Shown one piece after another: positions 1-8,146 of a stretch of DNA of 24,005 bases. Below the pieces are notes generated by a model. That model saw only the letters and a list, made by a program, of their open reading frames with translations, ran no database searches and had not been told where the DNA came from. Origin of the DNA: CAZEQD01 sp964514305. Its GTDB lineage: Bacteria > Acidobacteriota > Aminicenantia > Aminicenantales > Aminicenantaceae. The stretch spans positions 1 through 24,005 of the forward strand of contig CAZEQD010000031.1 of the NCBI GenBank assembly GCA_964514305.1. Reading direction: 5' to 3'. The first letter of the stretch is position 1; every line of letters begins with the position of its first letter. The translations under genes were made by a program, and so were the position numbers.

Positions 1-9
1 GATATGTAG

Positions 10-29
10 GGCCCGTTGTCCTCAGCAGG
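10..29 (+). repeat. Copy of a GGCC-n-TGTCCTCA intergenic motif
   Basis: This 20-base stretch (GGCCCGTTG then TCCTCAGCAGG) closely resembles GGCCTGCTGTCCTCACCAG at 17684-17702 and, in reverse complement, the arm at 17749-17765. It lies in the non-coding lead-in to acpS. The matches were found by eye. It may be a fragment of a dispersed intergenic repeat family whose rest lies left of the window. The remaining bases up to 152 are AT-rich and show a TTGACT at 54-59 but no well-spaced -10 box. Confidence 0.35.
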
Positions 30-152
30 CCGCGAAAACGTCTCAGGTATTTATTGACTGGAATTTATTGTAAATTTGGCATATATTATTAGCCGCCTTG
101 CGCAAATGAAAGAAAATTTCTAAGCCACAAAATAAACCAACGGTTATAAATA

Positions 153-515
153 ATGATCTATGGTCTTGGCATTGATATTATAGAAGTCGAAAGAATTCAA
201 AAATTAATTGAGAAAAATCCCCGGTTTTTATCCAGAATATTCACTCATCAGGAAATCACTTACTGCCAGAAAAAGAAAAATAAATATCAGCACTTCGCCG
301 CTCGTTTTGCGGCTAAAGAGGCTTTTTTTAAAGCTCTGGGCAGAAAAATAAAATGGACTGATATCGGTCTGGCCAACCTTTCCTCAGGAAAACCTGTCCT
401 GGAAATAAAAAGAGAGGAATTAAAGGAAAAATTGTCCTCAACCAAAATCCATGTCTCCATCTCTCATCTTTCTCAATACGCAGCGGCTGTGGTCATCCTG
501 GAAAACGATACTTAA
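153..515 (+). CDS. acpS: Holo-[acyl-carrier-protein] synthase
   Basis: The 120-residue product has the normal AcpS length. AcpS transfers 4'-phosphopantetheine from CoA to a serine of apo-ACP in the cytoplasm, activating it for fatty-acid synthesis. The N-terminal GLGIDIIEVERI carries the Mg-binding Asp (D8). The second signature, RFAAKEAFFKALG at about 51-63, carries E56, and SISH lies at 102-105. The ATG is the only start that keeps the family N-terminus. No good Shine-Dalgarno precedes it, only an AT-rich stretch with TATAAA at 145-150. It stands alone on the plus strand and converges on feoB with a 59-base gap, in which I see no strong terminator. The identification is secure from motifs and length. 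It consumes CoA, whose precursor pathway (panB, panC) is encoded further along. Confidence 0.95.
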   Translation: MIYGLGIDIIEVERIQKLIEKNPRFLSRIFTHQEITYCQKKKNKYQHFAARFAAKEAFFKALGRKIKWTDIGLANLSSGKPVLEIKREELKEKLSSTKIHVSISHLSQYAAAVVILENDT

Positions 516-574
516 AGAGAAGAAGATCGATGGCCATGAGCCAAAACTTATTTTATATGCGCCCAATTTTAAGT

Positions 575-2515
575 TTAAGTGCCGATAATTAATCTAACGA
601 TCAAGCTGATTATAATGGCCACGCTGGTGTTTAAAGCCATGGACAGAAAAGCAATCTTCTTCCCTATTTCTTTCCAGAGGATGGCCACTGTAGAAAGGCA
701 GGGAATAAAAAAGTTAATAAAAACAACAAATATTACTAGCTGCTGTTTGGAAATAATGGTTAACAAATTCTGATAATTAATCCCCAGGGCCTGGAGCATC
801 ATAATCAAGGACAGCTCCTTCCTTAAAAAGCTGAAAATAAGAGTTACTCCTAATTCTTGGGGCAAACCCAGTCCTCTGACTACCAAAGGTGAGAGGATAT
901 AATTAATAACTTTATCCAAATTCAGAAGCTGAAAGACACTTAAAACTACGCTGCCTGCTATCAAGATAGGCCAGGCAAATTCAATAAAAGATTTAAGCTG
1001 AAAAAAGGTTTTTCTCAGTATATTCTTTAAAGATGGTATCTTTAAAGAAGGAATTTCCAGGATTAATCCAGGCGAAGGCGTTTTAAAAAATAAGCTTATC
1101 AGGCGGCCTATGACAGCCACCAGGATTATACTAAAAACATAAAAGCCAAGAGCCCAGATCGGACCTAGATAAAAGGCAATTAGGGCTAAAATTATTGTAG
1201 TTCTAGCCGAGCAAGGAATAAAGGGAATTAAAAGAGAGGTAATGATTCTATCCCGGCGGCTCTCCAAAATCCTGGTGGAAACAACAGCCGGTACATTACA
1301 GCCAAACCCTAATATAAAAGGAGAAATAGATTTACCGTGGAGACCTATGCGGTGCATAAAAGTATCCATCAAAAAGCCAGCCCGGGCCAAATAACCCACA
1401 TCCTCCAGAAAACCCATCAAAAAAAGAAGAGGAATAAAATAGGGCAAAACAATAGCTGCGCCACCACCTATCCCTTGAAGCAATCCATCAATCAAATAAT
1501 AATAGACACTATGACCAAGCTGAAGCAGTAAATAATGTCTTAAACTGTTTAGAGGATTGAGGAGCAGTTCCTCAATAGGATTACCAATCTCAAAAATAAG
1601 AAGAAAAAAACCAAGAAATACAGCTAATAAAATTAAATAACCTAACAGAGGATGCATGATGACATCATCAACTTTTTCCAGCCAGCTAACTCTTTTCCCT
1701 CTCTTGACTATAGTACTTTCTTCTAAAATTTTAAGAGCCAGATGATGTCTTTCAGCGGCGATAACTTCATAGGCTGGTGCGTTATGCATCTCTTTCAGCT
1801 CTTCGCGCGTTTTATCCAGCGCCTTCTTTAAAGATGGATTTACTTCCTTGAGCATCTTATCAAAGTAAAGTTTACTAGTTTCGATCATTTTAATGGCTGT
1901 AAACCTTTTATTAGCCACCACCGGAAATTTAGAGGGAAGTTTTTTTTCAAGTTTTTCAATCCTATCTTCTACATCTTTAGACCATTTAATAGAGGAAGGG
2001 GCTGATTGATTGTCTAAAATGCGAATGGCCGTTTCCAGTAATTCTTTTATTCCTCGTCCGTGAGTAGCTATAGTTGGGATAACTGGCACACCCAAGTATT
2101 TGGCCAACTTTTTAAGATCAATGTCCATCCCCTTTTTCTCAGCCAAATCAATCATATTCAAAGCTACAACCATTGGATAACCCAGTTCAATTAGCTCTAA
2201 AGTTAACTCAAGGCTGCGGCCAAGGATAGAAGCATCCACTACATTAACGATTAAATCTGGTTTTTCTAAGAATAAGTGGCTTAGAACCACTCTTTCAGCT
2301 GGATCTGAGGGATTTAAAGAATAAGTTCCGGGCAGATCGATTATATTTAAGATTTTCCCTAAATAACTGACTTTGCTGTGGGTATGCTTAACAGTAGTTC
2401 CTGGGAAATTCGAGGTTTGAGCTTTGAGGCCAGCAATGGCATTAAAAAGGGTGCTTTTGCCGCAATTAGGTTGACCGATAAATATTATTTCTGGAAATTT
2501 ATTTTCTTTGGTCAA
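575..2515 (-). CDS. feoB: Ferrous iron transport protein B (GTPase-coupled permease)
   Basis: FeoB (646 residues) imports Fe2+ across the inner membrane. The N-terminal G domain shows G1 GQPNCGKST (14-22), G3 DLPG (60-63) and G4 NMID (120-123). A helical GDI-like region follows to about 280, and the membrane domain runs from about 288 to the end with two Gate-type repeats. The first repeat holds DVGYLARAGFLMD (372-384) and GFGCNVPA (403-410). The PCSART motif (434-439) follows. Cys406 and Cys435 are the expected pore-region cysteines. No FeoC-like tail is present. The start is TTG at 2513-2515, overlapping the end of feoA by 17 bases, with AGAGG just upstream. No in-frame ATG would preserve the P-loop, so translational coupling to feoA is likely. 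Such transporters are typical of anoxic habitats where soluble Fe2+ is available. Confidence 0.95.
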   Translation of the reverse strand: MTKENKFPEIIFIGQPNCGKSTLFNAIAGLKAQTSNFPGTTVKHTHSKVSYLGKILNIIDLPGTYSLNPSDPAERVVLSHLFLEKPDLIVNVVDASILGRSLELTLELIELGYPMVVALNMIDLAEKKGMDIDLKKLAKYLGVPVIPTIATHGRGIKELLETAIRILDNQSAPSSIKWSKDVEDRIEKLEKKLPSKFPVVANKRFTAIKMIETSKLYFDKMLKEVNPSLKKALDKTREELKEMHNAPAYEVIAAERHHLALKILEESTIVKRGKRVSWLEKVDDVIMHPLLGYLILLAVFLGFFLLIFEIGNPIEELLLNPLNSLRHYLLLQLGHSVYYYLIDGLLQGIGGGAAIVLPYFIPLLFLMGFLEDVGYLARAGFLMDTFMHRIGLHGKSISPFILGFGCNVPAVVSTRILESRRDRIITSLLIPFIPCSARTTIILALIAFYLGPIWALGFYVFSIILVAVIGRLISLFFKTPSPGLILEIPSLKIPSLKNILRKTFFQLKSFIEFAWPILIAGSVVLSVFQLLNLDKVINYILSPLVVRGLGLPQELGVTLIFSFLRKELSLIMMLQALGINYQNLLTIISKQQLVIFVVFINFFIPCLSTVAILWKEIGKKIAFLSMALNTSVAIIISLIVRLIIGT

Positions 2516-2750
2516 TTACCTCTACCATAATTTTCTGGGCAATTCCTCGACCTAAGGCTAAAGAAGTATCAGAAGTTAAATCTCTGACAAGAACCGGCCC
2601 TCGAAAAATACTGCGAGAATCCAATTCTATGACATCATATTTATGAAAACCTAAGGCCAGAAGCCGGCGGCGAACACCATGTCCACCTAAAAAAGCCACA
2701 ATCCGCAGCAGTCTATCTGGAGGGGCATCAATTAAACTAATAATTTTCAT
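2499..2750 (-). CDS. feoA: FeoA-type SH3-like partner of FeoB
   Basis: This 83-residue cytoplasmic protein has the FeoA layout. An N-terminal segment is followed by RLLALGFHKYDVIEL (the usual LxxLGF-x-GxxIE signature, here with KYD in place of PG), then a short SH3-like barrel ending ALGRGIAQKIMVEV. FeoA binds FeoB and is needed for efficient Fe2+ uptake. The arginine-rich GVRRR stretch is also common in the family. It is the first gene of a two-gene operon with feoB. No obvious Shine-Dalgarno precedes the ATG. A TATAAT box lies 19 bases upstream, so the leader would be very short. I did not find a convincing Fur box in the 134-base divergent gap to secA. Confidence 0.9.
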   Translation of the reverse strand: MKIISLIDAPPDRLLRIVAFLGGHGVRRRLLALGFHKYDVIELDSRSIFRGPVLVRDLTSDTSLALGRGIAQKIMVEVIDQRK

Positions 2751-2769
2751 TAACTTATATTTGAAATTT

Positions 2770-2775
2770 ATTATA
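2770..2775 (-). promoter_or_regulatory. Candidate -10 box for feoAB
   Basis: On the minus strand this reads TATAAT and ends 19 bases before the feoA ATG. No recognisable -35 hexamer stands at 16-18 bases. It would give a leader of about a dozen bases without a Shine-Dalgarno. Confidence 0.35.
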
Positions 2776-2847
2776 GAAAAATCTTAAAGCAGATAATAAT
2801 TAAAGTTAAAGAAAAAATCAACTTTTATCCATAAGGCCAGACTGAAA

Positions 2848-2876
2848 TTGACAAGTCCGAGGCTTTCTGCTACAAA
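2848..2876 (+). promoter_or_regulatory. Sigma70-type promoter of secA-guaB
   Basis: A perfect -35 TTGACA (2848-2853) and a -10 TACAAA (2871-2876, four of six consensus bases) are separated by exactly 17 bases. Initiation would be expected near 2883. The secA ATG starts at 2885, so the transcript would have almost no leader. Confidence 0.65.
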
Positions 2877-2884
2877 ATAATTAA

Positions 2885-5491
2885 ATGTTTAAATGGTTGA
2901 TACGAAAAATATTTGGCACCAAAAATGAAAGAGACCTAAAAAAGCTCCAACCATATGTAGCTGCAATCAACGAACTCGAACCCCAAATCCGGAAGCTGAG
3001 CGATGCCCAGCTTCATGCCAAAACATCCGAATTCAAAGAAAAATTACGACAGGGTGCTGCCCTCGATGATCTTCTCATTGAAGCTTTCGCTGTAGTCAGA
3101 GAAGTAGCCCGCCGCACTCTAAATATGCGTCATTTTGATGTTCAGCTAATGGGTGGCGTCGCCCTCCATCAAGGCAAAATAGCTGAAATGAAAACAGGTG
3201 AAGGAAAAACCCTGGTGGCCACCTTACCCGCATATCTTAACGCCTTGGAAGGCAAAGGCGTCCATATTGTTACGGTCAATGACTATTTAGCCAAAAGGGA
3301 CACAGAATGGATGGGGCCTATCTATAAATTTTTGGGCCTTGAAGTGGGCACCATTCAACATGAAATGCCTGACTGGGAAAGAAAGCAGGCATATTTAAAA
3401 GATATAACCTACGGGACTAACAATGAATTTGGCTTTGATTATCTGCGGGACAACATGAAATTCCGTAAAGAAGATTTAGTTCAAAGAGAGCATAATTATG
3501 CCATTCTTGATGAAGTTGACAGCATCCTCATTGATGAGGCTCGTACTCCTTTGATTATTTCTGGACCTACTGAAGAATCGACAACTCGCTATTATCGAGT
3601 TGACAACCTGGTGCGGCGCCTTAAAAAAAATAAACATTTTCAAGTAGATGAAAAAACAAGAACCGTAGCTATTACTGAGGAAGGAGTTGCTGAGGCCGAA
3701 AAATTCCTCAAAGTTAGCAACTTGTATGATTTAGCTCATATGGATCTCATCCATCATATCAATCAATCTTTAAAGGCTCATTATCTTTTCAAAAAAGACG
3801 TTGATTATATGGTCAAAGACGGCAAGGTAATTATCGTTGATGAGTTTACTGGACGCCTTATGCCTGGCCGCCGCTACAGCGACGGTCTTCACCAAGCCCT
3901 GGAAGCTAAAGAGAGAGTGCGGATTGAAGAAGAATACCAAACACTGGCTTCTATTACTTTTCAAAATTATTTCCGCATGTACCGTAAACTGGCTGGAATG
4001 ACCGGAACAGCCGAAACTGAGGCTACCGAGTTCCAATCAATTTACAACTTAGATGTAGTGGTTATTCCTACCAATAAACCGCTTGTCCGCTACGAGTATC
4101 CAGATGTCGTTTACCGTACAGCCAAAGAAAAATGGAAAGCAGTAGTAGAGGAAATTATCGAAAATAATAAAAAAGGGCGGCCAGCTCTGGTAGGCACAAT
4201 TTCAATTGAAAACTCGGAGCACCTCAGCTCTCTTTTGAGAAAACAAGGAATAAAGCATGTTGTTCTCAATGCCAAATATCACGAAATGGAAGCCAAGATT
4301 ATTGCTCAGGCAGGAAGAGTGGGGGCTGTAACTATAGCCACTAACATGGCTGGTCGAGGCGTTGACATTCTCCTTGGAGGAAATCCTGAGTTTTTAGCGG
4401 CCGAACAATTAAGAAAAAGGGGAATTGATCCCCATGAAGCCTCTCAACAGGAATGGGAGAAAGCATTGGCTGAGGCCAAAAAAATAACAGAAATTGAACA
4501 CAAAAAAGTTGTCGAACTAAACGGCCTCCATGTCATCGGGACCGAGCGCCACGAGGCCCGGAGAATCGACAATCAGCTCAGAGGTAGAGCCGGCCGTCAG
4601 GGCGATCCTGGATCTTCCCGTTTTTACCTTTCCTTAGAGGATGATTTAATGCGCATTTTCGGCAGCGACCGTATTTCAGGACTGATGTCAAGAATTGGCA
4701 TGGACGAAGGTATTCCAATTGAACATAAAATGGTAACCAAAGCCATTGAAAGAGCTCAAAAACAGGTTGAATCTCAGAATTTTTCTATTCGTAAACATCT
4801 TCTTGAATATGATGATGTCATGAATAAGCAGCGGGAGACAATCTATGCTCAAAGAAAAGAAATTCTGTCAGGAAAGAACCTGAAAAATACTATCCAAGAA
4901 TTGATTGTAACTCTGGTCGATTGGCTCATGGAAGAAAACACTCCTCGCGAAAAATCCCCTGAAGATTGGGATAAAGAAAGCTTGAGAAAGGCCATCGCTT
5001 CTCAGTTTGGCCTTGATATCGAAGAGCTGGGAATAGATTGGGAAACAGTTAACTATGATGAACTAAGAGAAAAAATACTCAACGCTCTTCAGGAAATCTA
5101 TCAAGAAAAAGAAAGAATCATCGAGCCGGAAAGGATGAGAGAGTTCGAACGAGTAATCATGCTCCAGGTAATAGATTCTCAGTGGAAAGACCATCTTTTA
5201 GCCATGGACTACCTCAAAGAAGGCATTGGCCTTCGGGGTTACGGTCAGCGCGATCCTTTGGTTGAATATAAAAAGGAAAGCTATGATATGTTCCAGGCAA
5301 TGATGGATAGAATCGAAGAAGAAACTATTCGCTATCTCTTCCTTCTCCAGCCCATTGTCGAAGAAGAAATGCCAGAAAGAAAGGAACAGCCTCTCTACTA
5401 CCAGCGTCCTCAAAATGGCCCAGCCATGAGAGTTCAGAAAGCCAGGTCTATGATTCCCAAAAAGAGAAAAAAGAAAAAAAGGAGAAGATAA
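2885..5491 (+). CDS. secA: Preprotein translocase ATPase SecA
   Basis: SecA (868 residues) is the cytoplasmic motor that pushes unfolded preproteins through SecYEG. Visible elements are the N-terminal MFKWLIRKIFG helix, Walker A MKTGEGKT (102-109), the DEAD-type Walker B region AILDEVDSILIDEART (206-221), the TGTAE and TNMAGRG motifs, and the GRAGRQGD arginine-finger motif of NBD2. The helical scaffold and wing domains follow. The C-terminus ends in a strongly basic tail (KKRKKKKRRR) and lacks the usual CxCxSGKKYKxC zinc-binding SEC-C motif used for SecB contact. The start matches the family N-terminus exactly, yet no Shine-Dalgarno precedes it. guaB follows after 10 bases, so the two are probably co-transcribed. 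Confidence 0.98.
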   Translation: MFKWLIRKIFGTKNERDLKKLQPYVAAINELEPQIRKLSDAQLHAKTSEFKEKLRQGAALDDLLIEAFAVVREVARRTLNMRHFDVQLMGGVALHQGKIAEMKTGEGKTLVATLPAYLNALEGKGVHIVTVNDYLAKRDTEWMGPIYKFLGLEVGTIQHEMPDWERKQAYLKDITYGTNNEFGFDYLRDNMKFRKEDLVQREHNYAILDEVDSILIDEARTPLIISGPTEESTTRYYRVDNLVRRLKKNKHFQVDEKTRTVAITEEGVAEAEKFLKVSNLYDLAHMDLIHHINQSLKAHYLFKKDVDYMVKDGKVIIVDEFTGRLMPGRRYSDGLHQALEAKERVRIEEEYQTLASITFQNYFRMYRKLAGMTGTAETEATEFQSIYNLDVVVIPTNKPLVRYEYPDVVYRTAKEKWKAVVEEIIENNKKGRPALVGTISIENSEHLSSLLRKQGIKHVVLNAKYHEMEAKIIAQAGRVGAVTIATNMAGRGVDILLGGNPEFLAAEQLRKRGIDPHEASQQEWEKALAEAKKITEIEHKKVVELNGLHVIGTERHEARRIDNQLRGRAGRQGDPGSSRFYLSLEDDLMRIFGSDRISGLMSRIGMDEGIPIEHKMVTKAIERAQKQVESQNFSIRKHLLEYDDVMNKQRETIYAQRKEILSGKNLKNTIQELIVTLVDWLMEENTPREKSPEDWDKESLRKAIASQFGLDIEELGIDWETVNYDELREKILNALQEIYQEKERIIEPERMREFERVIMLQVIDSQWKDHLLAMDYLKEGIGLRGYGQRDPLVEYKKESYDMFQAMMDRIEEETIRYLFLLQPIVEEEMPERKEQPLYYQRPQNGPAMRVQKARSMIPKKRKKKKRRR

Positions 5492-5501
5492 GGGAGGGAG
5501 T

Positions 5502-6965
5502 ATGCTGGAGGAAAAAATTAAAGAAGGATTAACTTTTGATGATGTTCTTATCCTGCCGGCCAAAACGGATGTAATTCCGGCCCAAGCAGAGGTGGCTACC
5601 AGATTAAGTCGTAACATTACTCTCAACATACCTATAATTAGTGCAGCCATGGACACTGTCACTGAATCGAAAATGGCCATTGCTCTAGCTCAGCAAGGAG
5701 GAATAGGAATTATCCACCGCAACATGTCCATTACTAACCAAGCCGAAGAAGTTGATAAGGTTAAGCGTCATGAAAGTGGAATGATTGTCGATCCTATTAC
5801 TATGAAGCCTGGCAATAAGATATTTGAAGCTAAGGAGGTTATGAAAAAATTCAAAATCTCAGGCCTGCCTATCACTGATGAAAACAATAAATTAAAGGGA
5901 ATCCTGACCAACAGAGATATCCGCTTTGAAACTCGGCTAAATTTACCTATAGAAGAGGTTATGACCAAAGACTTAATTACAGTACCCTTAGGAACATCGC
6001 TGGAAGAAGCTGAGAAGCTTTTTCATAAACACAAAATAGAAAAAATCCTGATGGTCGATGAAGATTTCCACTTAAAAGGACTGATTACCTACAAAGACAT
6101 TCTAAAAAGGATTCAATATCCTTATGCTTCCAAAGATGCTCTTGGCTGCTTAAGGGTGGGGGGAGCTGTTGGGGTTGGCCAGGAAACACTGGATAGAGCC
6201 AAAGCCTTGATTGAAGCCAAAGTTGATGTTCTGGTAGTTGATACTGCCCATGGTCATTCTCGAAGAGTAATGGACACTGTCAAAATGTTGAAAAAAGAGT
6301 TTCCTGAGCAAGAAATAATTGCTGGCAATATAGCTACCAGCGAAGCGGCTAAAGATTTAATTGAACTAGGTGTAGATGCGGTCAAAGTAGGTGTCGGCCC
6401 AGGTTCGATCTGCACTACTCGGGTTATTTCTGGAGCCGGCATCCCCCAAATCACAGCTATTGCTGATGTTTTTAAAATAGCGTCAACCGCCAATATCCCT
6501 CTTGTTGCTGATGGAGGTATCAAATTCTCTGGTGATATTACCAAGGCAATTGCGGCTGGAGCCAGTTCAGTTATGCTGGGTAACGTTCTGGCTGGAACCG
6601 ATGAATCTCCCGGAGAGGTGGTTATTTACCAAGGCCGCTCTTATAAAACTTACCGCGGTATGGGTTCGATGGAAGTCATGAGAGAAGGCTCAAGAGATAG
6701 ATACGGCCAAGATTTTTACACCGACGAAAAAAAACTCGTACCCGAAGGAATTGAAGGCCGAGTTCCCTATAAAGGGAGTGTGGCCAATATCATCCAGATG
6801 ATGGTCGGTGGCCTAAAAGCAGGCATGGGGTATGCTGGTTGTAAAACCATCCCAGAGCTGCAAAAAAAGGCTAAATTCATAAAAGTTACAGCGGCCGGAG
6901 TTAAAGAAAGCCACGTTCACGATGTTATCATCACCAAAGAAGCCCCCAATTATCATTTAGAATAA
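5502..6965 (+). CDS. guaB: Inosine-5'-monophosphate dehydrogenase
   Basis: GuaB (487 residues) oxidises IMP to XMP with NAD+, the committed step of guanine nucleotide synthesis. The TIM barrel opens with LTFDDVLILPA and is interrupted by a pair of CBS domains at about 92-205, which usually sense adenine/guanine nucleotides. The catalytic loop GPGSICTTR carries the nucleophilic Cys304. DGGIKFSGDI (338-347) binds the phosphate, and the mobile flap contains SRDRYGQ with the Arg-Tyr dyad (R400, Y401). The C-terminal MMVGGLKAGMGYAG is also typical. A strong GGGAGG Shine-Dalgarno stands just before the ATG, unlike secA upstream. It is the second gene of the secA operon. No hairpin terminator lies directly after the stop, although an inverted repeat at 7091-7117 could serve. 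Confidence 0.98.
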   Translation: MLEEKIKEGLTFDDVLILPAKTDVIPAQAEVATRLSRNITLNIPIISAAMDTVTESKMAIALAQQGGIGIIHRNMSITNQAEEVDKVKRHESGMIVDPITMKPGNKIFEAKEVMKKFKISGLPITDENNKLKGILTNRDIRFETRLNLPIEEVMTKDLITVPLGTSLEEAEKLFHKHKIEKILMVDEDFHLKGLITYKDILKRIQYPYASKDALGCLRVGGAVGVGQETLDRAKALIEAKVDVLVVDTAHGHSRRVMDTVKMLKKEFPEQEIIAGNIATSEAAKDLIELGVDAVKVGVGPGSICTTRVISGAGIPQITAIADVFKIASTANIPLVADGGIKFSGDITKAIAAGASSVMLGNVLAGTDESPGEVVIYQGRSYKTYRGMGSMEVMREGSRDRYGQDFYTDEKKLVPEGIEGRVPYKGSVANIIQMMVGGLKAGMGYAGCKTIPELQKKAKFIKVTAAGVKESHVHDVIITKEAPNYHLE

Positions 6966-7090
6966 GAACATTCTATTTACCTTTCCCCCATTTTTGACTT
7001 ATAAATCGAGTTCAATGGCTAAGGATTTTTTCTCCACCTGTAAAAAATTCAACATCAAAACACTTTAATTTCTATTTCAATTATTTATTA

Positions 7091-7117
7091 TTAAAGAGTA
7101 AATTTGCTTCTCTTTAA
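7091..7117. repeat. Perfect 8-bp inverted repeat, possible terminator
   Basis: TTAAAGAG and CTCTTTAA are perfect complements around an 11-base loop, in otherwise featureless AT-rich sequence (6966-7177) after guaB. No long T-run follows, so use as a terminator is uncertain. An operator is an alternative. Confidence 0.3.
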
Positions 7118-7177
7118 CTAATAGTGTACAAAAATAGATCATAAATTAAACCACTAATTATAAATTTTATTTTTATC

Positions 7178-7659
7178 AAAAAAATTGACGTTATAAATCT
7201 TGTCAGATATTTTGAAAAAAATTTGGAAAAAGTGGGCAAGACCGAAGAAAAAGCTAAGGCTATGATTGCTGATTTTTAAAATAAACTCCCCTTAGTCAAG
7301 CAAATGTGTATCTGTAAGACATACCCTACTTATGTAACCGAAGAAACTAAAGCCCTGGTCGGCCAGAACAAAATTATTAATAAAGAAAAATGCTGTAACT
7401 GTCCTAAGTGCCCTATCTATTAAAAAATGAGTCTCGGCCTCAAATGATGCCTCTGCCGATTGATTACCAAAGACTTTGAAGAAGACTTAAACCTTGTTTG
7501 CCCCTGCAATTTCTTAGCATACGATACCCATCAACAAAATGGTGAACGCTGGCATGGACTATACTCCAACCTTTTTTCTGCCCTGAAACAGAAGATGTAA
7601 TATGTGGTGAATTCGAATACAAGAAGCTTAAAGAATGGGTCGATAAAAATTTGAGATAA
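7178..7659 (+). pseudogene. Degenerate cysteine-rich DUF2769-like gene
   Basis: One reading frame stays protein-like from about 7178 to 7597 but is cut by TAA at 7277, TAA at 7421 and TGA at 7445. A shift of one base within the T-run at about 7572-7577 is then needed to continue to a natural end, EFEYKKLKEWVDKNLR, with its stop at 7657-7659. The frame reads through a charged N-terminal helix (VRYFEKNLEKVGKTEEKAKA), then KQMCICKTYPTY, then KCCNCPKCPIY, CLC, VCPC and FFCPETEDVICG. Paired C-x-C and CPxCPxY clusters of this sort are what I know from DUF2769 proteins, common in methanogens and anaerobic bacteria, whose function is unknown to me. CKTYPTY probably derives from CKTCPTY. No start codon remains; ATT at 7184 sits where one would be expected. 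The mixture of stop types argues against recoding. Confidence 0.6.
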
Positions 7660-7783
7660 TCCTGAAATTAATACTGAATCTTCAGCACCTTCCGTTATAA
7701 ACAACCAAAAAGCAAAGATTAAACCTCAATTTTAACCAGAATATAACTAAGAATTTCAATCAGCTGGTTGAGAAATCCAAATT

Positions 7784-8140
7784 TCATCTTACAAACTTTA
7801 TTTTATTTTTATCGTCCACAATTACAATCTTAGGAGACACAAAGTCTTTTTTTTCTTCATCTATAACTGCATAGGAAGCAATGATCAGCTAATCGCCAAT
7901 TTTTGCTTTGTGGGCAGCCGCCCCATTTATGCCTATTATCCCCGAATTTTTTTCTCCCTTAATTAAATAAGTGATAAATCTCTGGCCGTTACTTATATTA
8001 TAAACATGTACCTGCTCGTAAGGAAACATATTAGCCGCTTCCATCAGAGTTTCATCTAAACTCAAACTGTCTTCATAATCGAGATTAATCTCAGTTATTT
8101 TGGCTTTATGGATTTTGGCTTTAAGCATTATTCTTTGCAT
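7784..8140 (-). pseudogene. panD: Aspartate 1-decarboxylase with in-frame TAG and altered cleavage site
   Basis: PanD makes beta-alanine from aspartate using a pyruvoyl group formed by self-cleavage between Gly24 and Ser25. The frame opens MQRIMLKAKIHKAKIT and keeps K9, R54, T57, Y58 and N72, followed by NGAAA. It stops at TAG (7889-7891) as codon 84, directly after AKIGD. Translation past the TAG continues the family sequence without a shift (LIIASYAVIDEEKKDFVSP), ending after 118 codons at TGA (7784-7786), the normal length. Only the first 83 residues are openly translatable. In addition, residue 24 is Asp (GAC, one transition from Gly GGC), giving Asp-Ser instead of Gly-Ser. TAG is the ordinary terminator of surE, rarA and the aldehyde dehydrogenase here, so readthrough is unlikely. 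It begins 6 bases after panC, in panB-panC-panD order. Sequencing error remains possible. Confidence 0.75.
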
Positions 8141-8146
8141 TATCTT

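Noticed and set aside
532..594. 20-codon ORF after acpS
   Set aside because: Too short, overlaps the end of feoB on the other strand, and has no recognisable product.
2751..2884. Fur box for feoAB
   Set aside because: The region is AT-rich, but no 19-base palindrome resembling a Fur site could be made out.
5198..5680. 160-residue minus-strand ORF across the secA-guaB junction
   Set aside because: It is antisense to two highly conserved proteins and has no recognisable domain.
7889..7891. Amber TAG in panD read as recoded (pyrrolysine-like) codon
   Set aside because: TAG terminates several intact genes here, the neighbouring pseudogene carries TAA and TGA as well, and the self-cleavage residue is also changed. 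Decay is simpler.
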